DNA of 64,000 nt, taken from Diacronema lutheri. Lineage: Eukaryota; Haptophyta; Pavlovophyceae; Pavlovales; Pavlovaceae. The DNA is taken from the NCBI GenBank assembly GCA_019448385.1, contig JAGTXO010000016.1, positions 620,001 through 684,000 on the forward strand, in the 5' to 3' direction. Positions 42,624-53,009 of this stretch are shown here, piece by piece. A program made the position numbers and the translations under genes. The notes under the pieces were generated by a model. That model did not search any database, was not told the DNA's origin, and worked only from the letters and a program-made list of their open reading frames with translations. The first letter of the stretch is position 1. Every line of letters starts with the position of its first letter.

Positions 42624-44555
42624 ATGCGCGCACAGCCGCTGCCCGGGCTCCTCGGCGAGCTGGGGCTGCTGCACCGCGACGCGCTCGACGCACAGGCTGG
42701 CCGGCTTTCCCGCCAGGAGCTCCTCGACCTCGACCAGCGCGTGCGCACCGCGCGCGCGCTCGCGAGGCGCGCGGCCGAGGCCGCGCCCCCCGGCGCGGAC
42801 TCGGCCGGCGGCGAACGCGCAGGCGCGGAGGGGCGGCTGCGCGCGGCGGCGTGCTCGTCGACCACGCCACCGCGCCGCCAGCGTGCCGAGCTATCGCACG
42901 ACCGGCGCGCGCACAGCGCCGAGGCTGCGGCGGGCGCGCCGGCGCTGCGCGCTGACGGGCTCTGGGACAAGGCGGCAGCCGCGCTCGCGCCGACCTACCT
43001 CAGTCCATCGAATCGGCCGCGCCCGCGCCCGGTGGCGCACGGCGTGTGCTCTACGCCCGAGCAGATCGGCGCGCGCGCAACCTCCTCACTTGCCGCGACG
43101 ACCACGCCCGACGCGCTCGCGGTGCGCCCTTCATCCCTCGCACGCCGCCTCGCGCGCGCGCACGCGGCGGGCGCGGACGGCGCGGGCGGCGCGTCGGCGC
43201 CGTCAGAGCGGCTGCGTGCCGCGGCGTTCGACGGCGGGGCCGAGCATGGCGGCAAGACCGACGGCGCGACCCTCCGGCGCGCGCCCGACTGCGCCGCTCG
43301 CGGCAGCATGGCGGCACCCGACGCCTCGCTACGCGCCGCGGCCGCCGCCAACTCCACGGCCTCGGGCGCGACGGCCGCGTCGGGCGCGGCCGCGTCGGCG
43401 GCGGATCGCGGCGTGGCCAGTCGCGGCGCTGCCGTGCGTGCTGGCGCTGACTGTGGCGGCAGCTCACTGAGCACAACGCCGCACAGGGGCTACGACGTTG
43501 ACTGGGGGATGCGCGAGGCTCGCTCGGACATGTTTGGCGTGCCGCCGCCGCCGCCACGCCCGCGCTGCCCGCCCGGCGGCGGGGCCGCGCCCGGCGGCGC
43601 AGACGACGCCGGCGCGCGCGCGCGGCGGGCGGAGCCAAGGGCAGGCCCACTTGAGGCGGAGGCGGAGGCGGAGGCGGAGGCGGAGGCGGAGGCGGAGGCG
43701 GAGGCGGAGGCGGAGGCGGAGGCGGAGGCGGAGAGGCAGCCGCGGACACCGAAGCCAACTTTGGCCGACTCCTCCTTATCGGAATTCTCCGACGACCCCG
43801 CCGTATCGGAATCATCGGACATTCCCGCCGTATCGGACGCGCGCAGCGGCGAGCAGCGCGGCGCCCGCCCGCGCGCCGACGCGCGCGAGCCGCTGAACGC
43901 GAGTGGCCGGTGCGCGGACGGCGTTTTGGCAAGCGCCGCCACGAGCGCTGCTACGGCGCGCGGCGTGGAGAGGCGGCAGTTGGCCAACGGTTGCAGGAAC
44001 GGCGCGATGGAGGGCGTCTGGGACGATCGCGGCGCGGCCTCGGCGGGCGGCGCGGCCTCTGAGGCGTTCACGTCGCTGTGGCGGTCGCCTGAGGCGGTGG
44101 CGCGCGTGGCGAGCGCGCCGGGCTCGAAGGCGCCGTCCGTGAGCGGCCGCAGCGGCCGGCGGGGCGGGGCGGTCGCGCCGTTGGTGTGCGCGCCGAGCAG
44201 GTGCGGCGGCTCGTCGCGGGTGCGTAGCCCCGCCGCGCCGCACGGCGGCGCGGCGGCGGTTGGCGCGGGCTGGTCGCCCGCCTCGTCCGCGCAGAGCGCC
44301 GCGGGCCCTGGCGTCCTGCCGGTCGGCAGTTGGAACGGCGGCGGTTGGAACGGCGGCAGTTGGAACGGCGGCAGTTGGAACGGCGGCGGTGTGGCGCCGT
44401 GTGTGGACGAGGCGGGCGCGCCGTCGGCTCGCCGCTCGTCAGCCGGCGGGTCCGGGCAGCGCCGACAGTCAGCCGGCGGGTCCGGGCAGCGTCGAGAGTC
44501 GACCATGGGCTCGCCGCGCGCCGCCAGTGGCGGCGACGGCGGCGGCGGTGGTGGC

Positions 44556-44587
<32 letters not shown>

Positions 44588-47500
44588 TGGCGATGGCGGC
44601 GTTCGCGGCGGTGGCGGGGCTACGCTCAAGGGAAGGGCGCATGACACCAAGTGCAACACGCTCGCGCTCGCGCTCGTGCTCGCGCTCGTGTTGTGCGCGC
44701 TTCTTGCGGGCGGGCTCACGGGCGTGCTCCTCGCACTTGGCAGGCACGCGCGGCGCGGTGCGCGCACGGCGGCTGCCGGCGGCGTGCGGTCGGCGCACGG
44801 CGGCGCTCGCGCGGGCGCGGACCGCGGGCCGCTCGTGGCGACATCCGGCCTTGGCGCGGGTCGCACGCGCTTGAGCGCCGCGGCGCAGCTGGCCATGGCC
44901 GGGGCCGTTGGCGCCGACGCCGACGACGACGCCGACGGCGGCGCGCGCGCGCAACCGCCGCGCAACGTCGCGGTCGGCTGGCTGGGCGAGGACGGCTTGC
45001 TCTTCTCGTGGGAGCTGCCATTGGCTGCGCCGTCCTCGTCGGTTTCGTCCGTTTCGTCCGTTTCGTCGGTTACGTCGGTTACGTCGGTTTCGCGCGCGCC
45101 GCTCGCGGACGTTACGCTCTCGTACGGCCTCGCAGGCAGCGCGGCGCGCGTTACGCGCATCGTACCGGCGGGGAGCGCAGACGTCGCGATCGGCGGGCTG
45201 GCGTGCGGCTCGGTGTACGCGTGGGCGGTGGCGGCGTGCTCGTCCGCAGGCGTGTGCACAGCGCCTGCGGAACGACCCCATGGCGTCGCGGCGACCGCGC
45301 CGTGCGCGCTGCCCGCCGACGCTGCGCATCGCGCGAACGGGCGTGACGTGCGTCCGCCGCCACCGAGCCCGAGTCCGCCACCACCGCCGCCCGACGCGCC
45401 GCCACGCCCGCCGCCGAGTCCGCCGCGCCCGCCGCCGCGCGCGCCGCCGCGCCCGCCGCCGCCGCGCGCGCCGCCGCGCCCGCCGCCGCGCGCGCCGCCG
45501 CCGCACACGTCGCCGCCGCCGCCGTCGCCGTCTCCGCCACCGCCGCCGCTTGCGCCGCCGCCGTCGCCGCGGCCGCCGCCGCCGTCGCCCTCGCCGCCGC
45601 CATCGCCGCTGTCTCCGCCGCCGCCGCCGCCACCGCCGCCGCCGTCGCCCTGTCCGCCGCCGCCGCGCCCGCCGCCACGCGCGAGCCAAGCGCCGCACGT
45701 GCCATCGCTCACGCCGCACGCCGTGGCGGCGGTCGGCGCAGGCGCGGCGCCGCTTTTAATCCCAGCGCCGGCTCGAACGATGGCGCCCGCGGTGGCGCCC
45801 GCCTTTGCGGCTGCGCAGGCGGCGTCAGGGCGTGGCGAGCGTGCGGCGGCCGTGCCGTCGTCGATGCAGCCGCTCGGGCAGGGGCGGGCGCGGCAGCGGC
45901 CGCCGCTGCCGCCGCTGCCGTCGTCGCGCCACGACGGGCCGGAGCAGGCCGCGCGGCCGCGCGGAAGCGCGCCGCCTGCTCCGATGCCGGCGCCGCCGCT
46001 TGCTTCGCCGCCGCCGCCGCCGCCGCCGCCTCCACCGCAGCCGCTCGTCGAGCCAACGCCGCCTCGCCCGCCGCCGCCGCGCGCGCCTCCGTCGCCTCTC
46101 GCGCTCGCGCGCGCCGCGCGCCCCGCCCGGCCGAGCGCGAGCGCGCCGCGCCCTTGGGCCGCGCTCGACGCGCTGCCGCGCGACGGCACCGACCCTCAGC
46201 TCGTGGGCACGCCCGGCGCGCGCTACTTTGCCTCCGAGGCGCTCGAGGCGACGCTCGCGACGCGCGCGGCGGACGCGGCGCGGTACCCCACCCTGCGCCC
46301 GCTCTTCGCGCACGCGCTGTGTGGCTCTGCGCACTCCAACCAGCTGTGGAATGTCGCGTCCGCGCACGAGTGCGCGCGCCTCGCCGCGAGAGCGTTGCCG
46401 CGCGGAGGGCGCGGCGATGGCGGCGGCGACGGCGCGCACCCGTCGCGCGTCGTGGAGGGGCGGCAGGTCCTGTTTGCCTTCTCGGCGCAGCATGGCGCGT
46501 GCGTGCAGTGCTCGCTTCGGGAGGTCCTCGCGCGCAGGTGCGGCCCGGCGCCACGCGCGAGAGGCTGCGCCCGCTTTCGCGCGCTTTTTGCGCCGCCGCT
46601 CCCCCGGCCGTTCCTCCCCCCCCCCCCCCCCCCCCCCCCCCCGCCTGGGAGGCGCTTGATCAAGGGCCCCCGCCGCGGCGCCGCACGCCACCCGCTGGGC
46701 CGCTCTCAACGACCGCCCGCGCCGCCGGCGCGCGCCGCGCCCTTCCGCGCCGCGCGCCCGCACGCCGCCCGGCTGCTCGCGCCCCGCACACACGCCGCAG
46801 GCCCGTTTCGTCAAGCGATATTTTTGTTGTCGATGGCCAAGGGGAGGCGCTGTCGCATTTTGAGCACTTCGCGCCCGCCGCGCCGCCCGCGCGGCCGCCG
46901 CCGCCCTTCGCGCCGCCGCCGGCCGCGCCGCCGGCTGCGCCGCCGCGCGCGGCGGGCGCGCCGCGCCGCCGCGCGCGTCGCGCGGGCGCGGCGGCGCCCA
47001 GCGGCGCGCCCGCCGTCGCGCAGCCCAAGCCCGCGCCGCGCGCGCCTCCGCGCACGCCTCCGCCCGCGCCTCCGCCGCCGAGCGCGCCGCCACCCAGCCC
47101 GCTCGGCATCCGAGGCGCGCCCGAGCCAGCCGCCGGCGCCTCCGGACCGCCGCGTGAGGCGACCGGACCGAGAACGCGCGCGCAGCCGACGCGCTCCGGC
47201 GTCACAGTCGACGTCGCGCCCGGCGTGGCGGGCACGGGCACGGGCTTGGCGCAGGCCACGGGCACGGCCTTGGCGCAGGCCACGGGCACGGGCTTGGCGC
47301 AGGCCACGGGCACGGCCTTGGCGCAGGCCACGGGCACGGGCTTGGCGCACGCCGTGCCGGTGCGCGCCGCCTTGTCACGTGTGGCCGCGCCGCCCGGATC
47401 GCCGCCGCCGTCCCCTGCGCCGTTGGCAACCGGCGCGTCCGCCGTCGCGCGCTCGAGCGCGAGCGGGCGGCCGCCAGCCGATGCCAACGATGGCGGCTCG

Positions 47501-47899
47501 CGCGCCGCACCGCCCAACCGACGGCAGCGGCGCGCGGCTGCACACGCGGGCAGAGGCGCGACGCTCTCGCGCGAGCGGACGGCCACGGAGAGCCGCCTCA
47601 GCGACGAGGCAGACGCGGCCCTGGCGGCCCTGGCGCCGACGCGAACAGGCCGTGCGATTCGAGGCTCCACGGAGGCGACGTGGCAGCCGCGACGTGCGGA
47701 GGGGCGAGCGGCCGGCGGCGGCGACGGCGGCCAGAGCAGTGGCAAAGGCGAGGGACGCGAGTGCCGTGTGTGTGGGGCGGTGGTGCTGAGCGCGTGCGCG
47801 CTGCCCGTCGCCGCGCTCGTCGCTGCTGCCGCGCGCCGCCGGTTCCTTGGCGCGCACCGCCGGCGAGAGGCGACGGCAGCTGGTCTTGCGCTCAGGTGA
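42624..47899 (+). CDS. Pro-rich membrane protein with fibronectin-III-like domain
   Basis: Exons 42624..46537 and 46801..47899 give 1,670 residues. The first 670 residues are disordered, with an EA-dipeptide run (43651-43735) and four WNGG repeats near residue 570. A membrane span (LALALVLALVLCALLAGGL, about 677-705) leads to a region reading as FN3 (PPRNVAVGWLGEDGLLFSWELP, then DVTLSYGLAG and CGSVYAWAVAACSSAG). Next come about 110 residues of PPPSPSPPPP type, as in extensins and pherophorins, and a Cys-containing block (FAHALCGSAHSNQLWNVASAHEC). The intron (263 bp, with a long poly-C run at 46617-46642) joins in phase 2. Near the C-terminus is a CRVCGAVV motif and a second hydrophobic segment (VVLSACALPVAALVAAAA). 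Likely a wall- or surface-associated protein. The first ATG in frame was used. Confidence 0.65.
43651..43735 (+). repeat. GCGGAG hexanucleotide array, coding (Glu-Ala)n
   Basis: A run of about fourteen GAGGCG units encodes alternating Glu-Ala inside the Pro-rich membrane protein gene. A shorter array of the same type lies at 61757-61812 in the last gene and at the very right edge of the window. Confidence 0.9.
47222..47350 (+). repeat. 48-bp coding repeat (GTGLAQAT units)
   Basis: Alternating GTGLAQAT and GTALAQAT units (24 bp each, five copies) in exon 2 of the Pro-rich membrane protein gene. Confidence 0.85.
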
Positions 47900-48047
47900 T
47901 CGTCTATACAGGGCGCGGTCCGGGCCGGTCCGGCCAGTAGGGGGCTGAGAGTACGAGTCGGGTCGACAAATCAAAGCAACCAAGGCCAGCCAATGAGCGC
48001 TCGAGGCGTCGGAGCGAGGCAGGACGAGTCAAGGACCGAGACCCCCC

Positions 48048-50178
48048 ATGGCCAAGCGCGCCGGCGACCTCGTGTCACGCGATGCGCTGACCGTCGCGCT
48101 CGGGTACGCCGGTGGCGACGCGCGGCGCGACGCGCGCGAGCAGATCAGCGGTGGCGCCGCCCGCCGACTGTTCGCCGTCGTCGAGCGCCTTGCCGAGCGC
48201 GTCGACGAGCATGTCGAAGAGCTCCGGTCTCGTGCGCGACGGGCTTCGAATGCGCGCCTGCGCCCGTGCTCGCGCTTGCGCCCACGCCCACGCGCCCCGC
48301 CCGCGCCCGCGCTCGCGCTCGCGCTCGTGCCCGCGCGTACGCCCGAACCCGGCTTCGCGCCTGCGCCCTCGTTTGCGCCTGCGTCGCTGCAGCCGCCGCG
48401 CGCCGTCCGTCGCACCGCCTGACGCGAGCGGCGTTGGCGTGCTCGGCATCGACGCGCTCGGCGAGGGCCCGCCGGTCGGCTCACGTCGCCGATCGTCGAC
48501 GCCAGGTGCAAAGTGCGCGCGGAACGCGGCGGCTGGCGCGACGGTGGGCAGCTTGCAAGCTCGCGGCCCCGTGACACCAGCGGCACGGGTGTCGTGCCGC
48601 CCTCTGCCCTCGACGAGCAGAGTACGATGCGGTCGTCTTGCGTCCTTCACCACCCACGTCCACCCGGAAGGATCAAGTTTCAAAAACGAAGCACCGTGCG
48701 AAAAGGGCGCGAAGGCCTGTTTAAAAAAAATGGACGAGGCTTTTGGGCGCTGGGTGAGGCGCGCGTCGAAGCGCACGCGCGCGTCGGAGGTCGAGTTTCG
48801 CAGGCGCGCGGGCACGCACACGTTTGTCACTGCGTGGGCTGCCGCCCATCGCTGGCTCGCGCACGCGCGCACCGGCGTGGCCCTCACGGCGGCGGCGATC
48901 GGCGCGTGGCGCGCGCGGTCGGATGCGCGCGTGCTCGGCGCGCTCGGCGCGCGGCGCGGCGCTCTCCGCAGCGCGGGGCGCGCGATGGCGCGCTTGCGCG
49001 CGCGCACGCGCGCTTTTTCCATTGCCAATCGCCTCGCGCGCTCGCGTGCCGGGCTCAGCTGCGCCGGCGCGCTCGTGGCCGCGGCTCGCTCGACCGCGGC
49101 TGCGCTCGCGCTCGCGGCGCTCGCGGCGCGCAGCCGCGCGTTCGCTCTGCGCCGCGCAATGGTGCGCTTTGCGCTTGCGCTGCTCGCGCGCGCCGACCGG
49201 CGCCGCCGGGCCGTCCGAGCGAGCGCGGTCTGTCGCGCCGGCCGTGCGGCCGCCGCGCGCGCGCGCGCGCTGCGCCGGTGGATGGCGGCGGCGGCGCTAG
49301 GATCGCGCGCGTCGCGCCGCGCAAGAGCGCGCGCGCTCGGGTCGATGCGCACCGCGCTCGCGCACTGGCTCGCGACGCTGTGCGCCGCGCGCGCGCTCGA
49401 CGTGCTCGCGCGGCTGCGCACGGCGGCGCTCCGGCGGGCGACGCGGCGTTGGTGGCGAGCATGGCGGCTCGGTCGGCGGCGGGAGCTCGTGACGCTTCTT
49501 TACGAGCCGCTGCTCGACGCGCGCAGGCGCGCGGCACAAGGCGCTCGAGCAGCCGCCGCCGCAACCTCCGGTGCGCCGGCGCCGGTACGTGCTTCACGCG
49601 CCGCGCAGCCGCTCGCCGAGCCGACTGGGCATTCGGGCGCGCACGCCGGCCGCTCGTCACCGGCGGCGTTCCACGCCGCGCGGCTCGCGATCGCCGCCGA
49701 AGCTGGGCGCTCCGACTTGGCCGCGCCAGCGGCGCCCACTGCGGCCATGCCGCGCATTCCGGCGGTGAATTGCGCGCACATTGTCACCGGACTCTTCGCA
49801 CCGGACGCGCCGGGCGCGAGCGCAACCGCCGGCGCGGCCGATGCACGCGCGGACGACGCGCGTGCGCCAGCGAACGCTCGGCCAGCGTGGCTACGGCGGG
49901 CCGTGGCGCTGGCCGCGCCCGTGAGCCCGCGTAACAGCGGTGGCTCAGTCCTCGGCTTCCGCCCGCTCGGCGGGTCGCAGGCGCCATGGCACGATGGCCC
50001 ACTCGACGCGGGAATCGCCGAGCCGCGCGCCGCGCCGCCGCCGCCCTGGCTGCCGGCGCGCTGGACGCCCGAGCGGCAGCCGCGCCCGACGCCTGACTGG
50101 GCGAGCGGCGCGTCGACTGACTTGCCGAGCGTGCCGACTCGCAGCGCGCTGCTCAGCGCGCGCCTCTCGGCACGGTGA
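48048..50178 (+). CDS. Ala/Arg/Trp-rich helical protein, second Sfi1-like candidate
   Basis: Exons 48048..48226 and 48393..50178 (GT-AG, phase 2) give 654 residues. The first exon reads as ordinary helical protein (FAVVERLAERVDEHVEEL). Residues 200-450 are Ala/Arg-rich with recurrent Trp: DEAFGRWVRRASKR, AAAHRWLAHAR, IGAWRARS, LRRWMAA, AHWLATL, RRATRRWWRAWRLGRR. This resembles the protein at 24093-26195 and the spacing of centrin-binding Sfi1 repeats, without a strict period. The tail is disordered (PPPPWLPARWTPERQPRP). Function not assigned. The first exon was added because the acceptor CTGCAG|C joins ELR to RRAPSVAPP in phase; starting inside exon 2 is the alternative. Confidence 0.55.
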
Positions 50179-50203
50179 ATGTGACACGCCGAACCGAATG
50201 AAT

Positions 50204-50250
50204 CACCTTCTCAGTTCTCACACTGGCGACCCCGTCAGTGTGAGAAGGTG
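50204..50250. repeat. intergenic hairpin between tandem genes
   Basis: CACCTTCTCAGTTCTCACACTG and CAGTGTGAGAAGGTG form inverted arms around GCGACCCCGT, with a 7-nt bulge in the left arm. It lies between the stop of the preceding gene (50178) and the rhomboid start (50284), and may be a 3'-end or promoter structure. Confidence 0.6.
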
Positions 50251-50283
50251 GAAGTCGAACCTGGAGAACTCAGAACTGCCTTC

Positions 50284-51300
50284 ATGCCGGACGGCGTGCG
50301 TGCTCGCAGATTCCTTCTGCTCGCGTGCTGCGCGGCGGCGCCTCCGCGCGCGCGCGGCGCATCGGCCGCGCTCAGCCTGCCGCGCCTCGATCGACATGAG
50401 CTGCCTCCACTCGCGACCGTAATCAGCTGCGACGGTCGGCGCGGGCGCGGGCGTGAGCGCGGGCGCGGCGCGAGCTTCACGCTGCTTAGGCGCGACGACC
50501 GGCCGTACCGTATGCAGCGCGGCGCGCCGTGCACGCAGCTGCTGCTCGTGGCCAATGTGGCGACGTACGCGCTGCAGCTCCTCACGATGGGCCGGCTTAC
50601 CGCTGCCGGCTGCAAGCCCGCGCGCGCCTTCCGGCTACAGGACTGGCCGAGACTTTTCACGCCCGTCTTCCTCCACGGTGACGCGCGCCGTGCGCGCGCC
50701 GCCAGCGGCGCAGGCTGGCGGCCCCTCCGTTGGTGGAGCGCGAGATCTCATGCGTGCCGCGCACTGCGCCGCGCGCCGCGCCGCGCGCCGCTCGCGACCT
50801 TCGCAGGCTCCATTCCGCACCTGCTCGTCAATTCGTACTCGTTGAACGACCTCGGGACGGTTGTTGAGCGCTCGTTCGGTACAAACAGGTTCGCGCTCAC
50901 ATACGCGCTTGCCGGCGTCGCGGGCAACGCGGCGTCGTTCGCTCTGAACGCGGGCGTGACGAGCGTCGGCGCGAGCGGCGCAATCTGCGGCCTCGTCGGC
51001 GCGTACGCCGCCTACCTCGCGGCAAATCGCAACGTGTTGGGGCAGGGCAGCGGGCAAGAGCTCGAAAGCTTGGGCATCATGATTGGCCTCAACTTGGCAT
51101 TTGGATTTGTCAGCCCCGGCATTGACAACTGCGGGCACATCGGTGGGTTGCTCGGCGGCGCAGCGACGGGGTGGCTCCTTGGGCCGCGCCTCTTCGTCGC
51201 GTGGTCGCCGCTCAACCCGCTCCAGCCGATCGTAATGGTCGATCGGTCGCCATGGCCTGCGCTCACGCGCGCGCTTGACCGCGTCCGGGGCAGGCGCTGA
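50284..51300 (+). CDS. rhomboid-family intramembrane serine protease
   Basis: Exons 50284..50677 and 50807..51300 give 295 residues. The catalytic dyad is visible: Ser in GASGAICGLVGAY (about residue 185) and His in DNCGHIGGLLGG (about 242). The HGGSIPHLLVNSYSLNDLG stretch, which spans the splice (CACG|GTGACG to TCGCAG|GC), is the rhomboid HxxxN-type region before helix 2 and confirms the join. The intron is 129 bp, stop-free and a multiple of three, so retention would insert 43 residues. The N-terminus (RRFLLLACCAAAPPRARGASAALSL) looks like a signal peptide, possibly the first part of a bipartite plastid-targeting sequence; this is inference. Substrates unknown. Confidence 0.88.
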   Translation: MPDGVRARRFLLLACCAAAPPRARGASAALSLPRLDRHELPPLATVISCDGRRGRGRERGRGASFTLLRRDDRPYRMQRGAPCTQLLLVANVATYALQLLTMGRLTAAGCKPARAFRLQDWPRLFTPVFLHGDARRARAASGAGWRPLRWWSARSHACRALRRAPRRAPLATFAGSIPHLLVNSYSLNDLGTVVERSFGTNRFALTYALAGVAGNAASFALNAGVTSVGASGAICGLVGAYAAYLAANRNVLGQGSGQELESLGIMIGLNLAFGFVSPGIDNCGHIGGLLGGAATGWLLGPRLFVAWSPLNPLQPIVMVDRSPWPALTRALDRVRGRR

Positions 51301-51423
51301 CTTTCGCCCGGCTGGGCACACTGACACGAATGGCGTGCGGACCGGCGAGTCCGGGTTCTTCCTTGGATTCTTAAGCCACAGACTCTTGATTGGTGACTGG
51401 GTCCGGACCAGGCACGTCGACAG

Positions 51424-52918
51424 CTACAAAGGTGGTGCGCGTGCCCGGCACGTCGATGGCTCGACGCCATCGCCCGACGGCAGCTCCCACTCGCGCGCGC
51501 CCGGCGCGAAGAGCGACCGATTCACGAACGCGGTCGGGTGCACGCAGCGGATGCGCCGCGAGCAGACGCGCGCTATCCGGTCGATCGCGGTCTCGTGGTA
51601 GAGCGAGAGCAGAATGTAGTGCTTGCCGGTCTTGTGGTGCGCGAGCAGCGTCGGCGGCGTCGAGTTCGGCCGGTACTCGCGCGAGTTTCGTCGGAGGATA
51701 ATGGCGCGCACGTGGGCGAGCCGCGCGCCATAATTGTTCCTGCTCGGCACGAACTTGTCGCCCCCGAAGCCGACGAGGCCCATCTGCCGGCGCTGCACGT
51801 TGGCCGCCAGCTCCGTCGACCACGCGACGGGCCACCCAGTCGGGTGGTCGACGACCGGGCCGACGAGCGCCGGCAACTCGGCCGTGTGGGCGCGCGCGCT
51901 GTCGAGTGTGCCGTACTTTGTGAGCAGCGCGCTCATCACGGCGCCCATGCATCGATAGTCCTCGTTCCGGTCGGCGAGGCTCCAGTGCGCGTGCAGGCAA
52001 GGCGAGGCGACGCCATCGTAAGCGGTCGAGTGCCAAGAGGGCGGCGGAGGCGTGCCGGCCGAGGCCGCGGCGCGTGCGGCGCTCAGCGCGGCCGCGTGGC
52101 GCAAGTGCATCTCAACGACTGCGCGCGGGGCCGGCGCAGGCACGCGCGTCAGCGCTCGCACCGGCTGGCGCGCGCCGGCGCGCGCGCTCGCGTCGCGTCG
52201 CGCGGCGGCGGCGCGGCGGCGGAAGCGCCGGCGGCGGACCGGCGTGCGAAAAGGCGCCCATGTCGCCAAAAAGGTTGTCACGCGTGCGCAGCGCGGCCCA
52301 GCGGCGTACGAACCACCAGCCGCCGGGTGACGAGCGCACGGCGAAGATGCACGCGCACATGCGCGCCTTGACCGTCATCTTGATCTCGAGCGTGTTGGTG
52401 ATCACGACGACGTCGGTCGCGCTCGTCGTCACGCGCTGCAGCACGTCCTCGAGGCGCGACGGGAGGGCGAGAAAGATGGCGTCCGAATCGAAGTACAGCA
52501 CCCACGGCGAGGTGGGCAGGTACCGCTCGACGAGCACCGGCTTGACCCAGTAGGGCGAGTAGGGCGGCGGGAGGCGCAGCAGCTCCGGCTTGCTCACGCG
52601 CCGCCCGGCCTCCGACCAGCGCGCGAGCTCGTCGCCGGTGAGGCCGACGGCGGAGGGCGGGAAGAGGTGACGAGCGGACTGGTCGTTGCGCTCGATGTGC
52701 AGCCGGTACCCGTGCAGCTTCGCGTAGCAGCGCCAGTTCGCCTCGTACACGCGCCGCCCCTCTTCGATCGTGCCGGGCCAGCCTGTCGAGTCGTTCGCCA
52801 TCGAGGCGGTGGGGCGAAGCGGGTTGAGCGTGATGAGCGTGATCCGACCTGAGCGCACGGGCTCCCACCCCGCGCCTAGCGGCACCAGCACGAGCTGCAG
52901 CAGCGCGACGCTGCGCAT
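51424..52918 (-). CDS. secretory-pathway glycosyltransferase (DSD motif)
   Basis: Exons complement(51424..52118, 52240..52918) give 457 residues. A signal peptide or anchor (MRSVALLQLVLVPLGAG) precedes a GT-A-like domain: ITLITLNPL, ANWRCYAKLHGYRLHIE, WVKPVLVERYLPTSPWVLYFDSDAIFL (DSD as metal/nucleotide-sugar site, with the preceding Lys-Pro typical of the GT34/Mnn10 type), VVVITNTLEIKMTVKARMC and GWWFVRRW. The second exon (VVEMHLRHAAALSAARAA onward) supplies the acceptor side, with DRNEDYRCMGAVMSALL and TGKHYILLSLYHE. The splice (GCCG|GTCCGC to CGCAG|TC) is in phase. It diverges from a sulfotransferase with 91 bp between start codons. Likely Golgi glycan synthesis. Confidence 0.72.
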
Positions 52919-53009
52919 GCTCCTTGGTCGACGGGCGTCACTGCGCCATATCACCTGCCCAACTCCCTCCCCCGGTCGCCATGCTCGGCAGAGGCTTGGG
53001 CCGTCCACG

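Noticed and set aside
43490-46189. 900-residue minus-strand Gly-rich frame opposite the Pro-rich membrane protein
   Set aside because: It is the antisense of Pro codons (Gly-rich). The plus strand has the membrane span, the FN3-like domain and a consistent splice.
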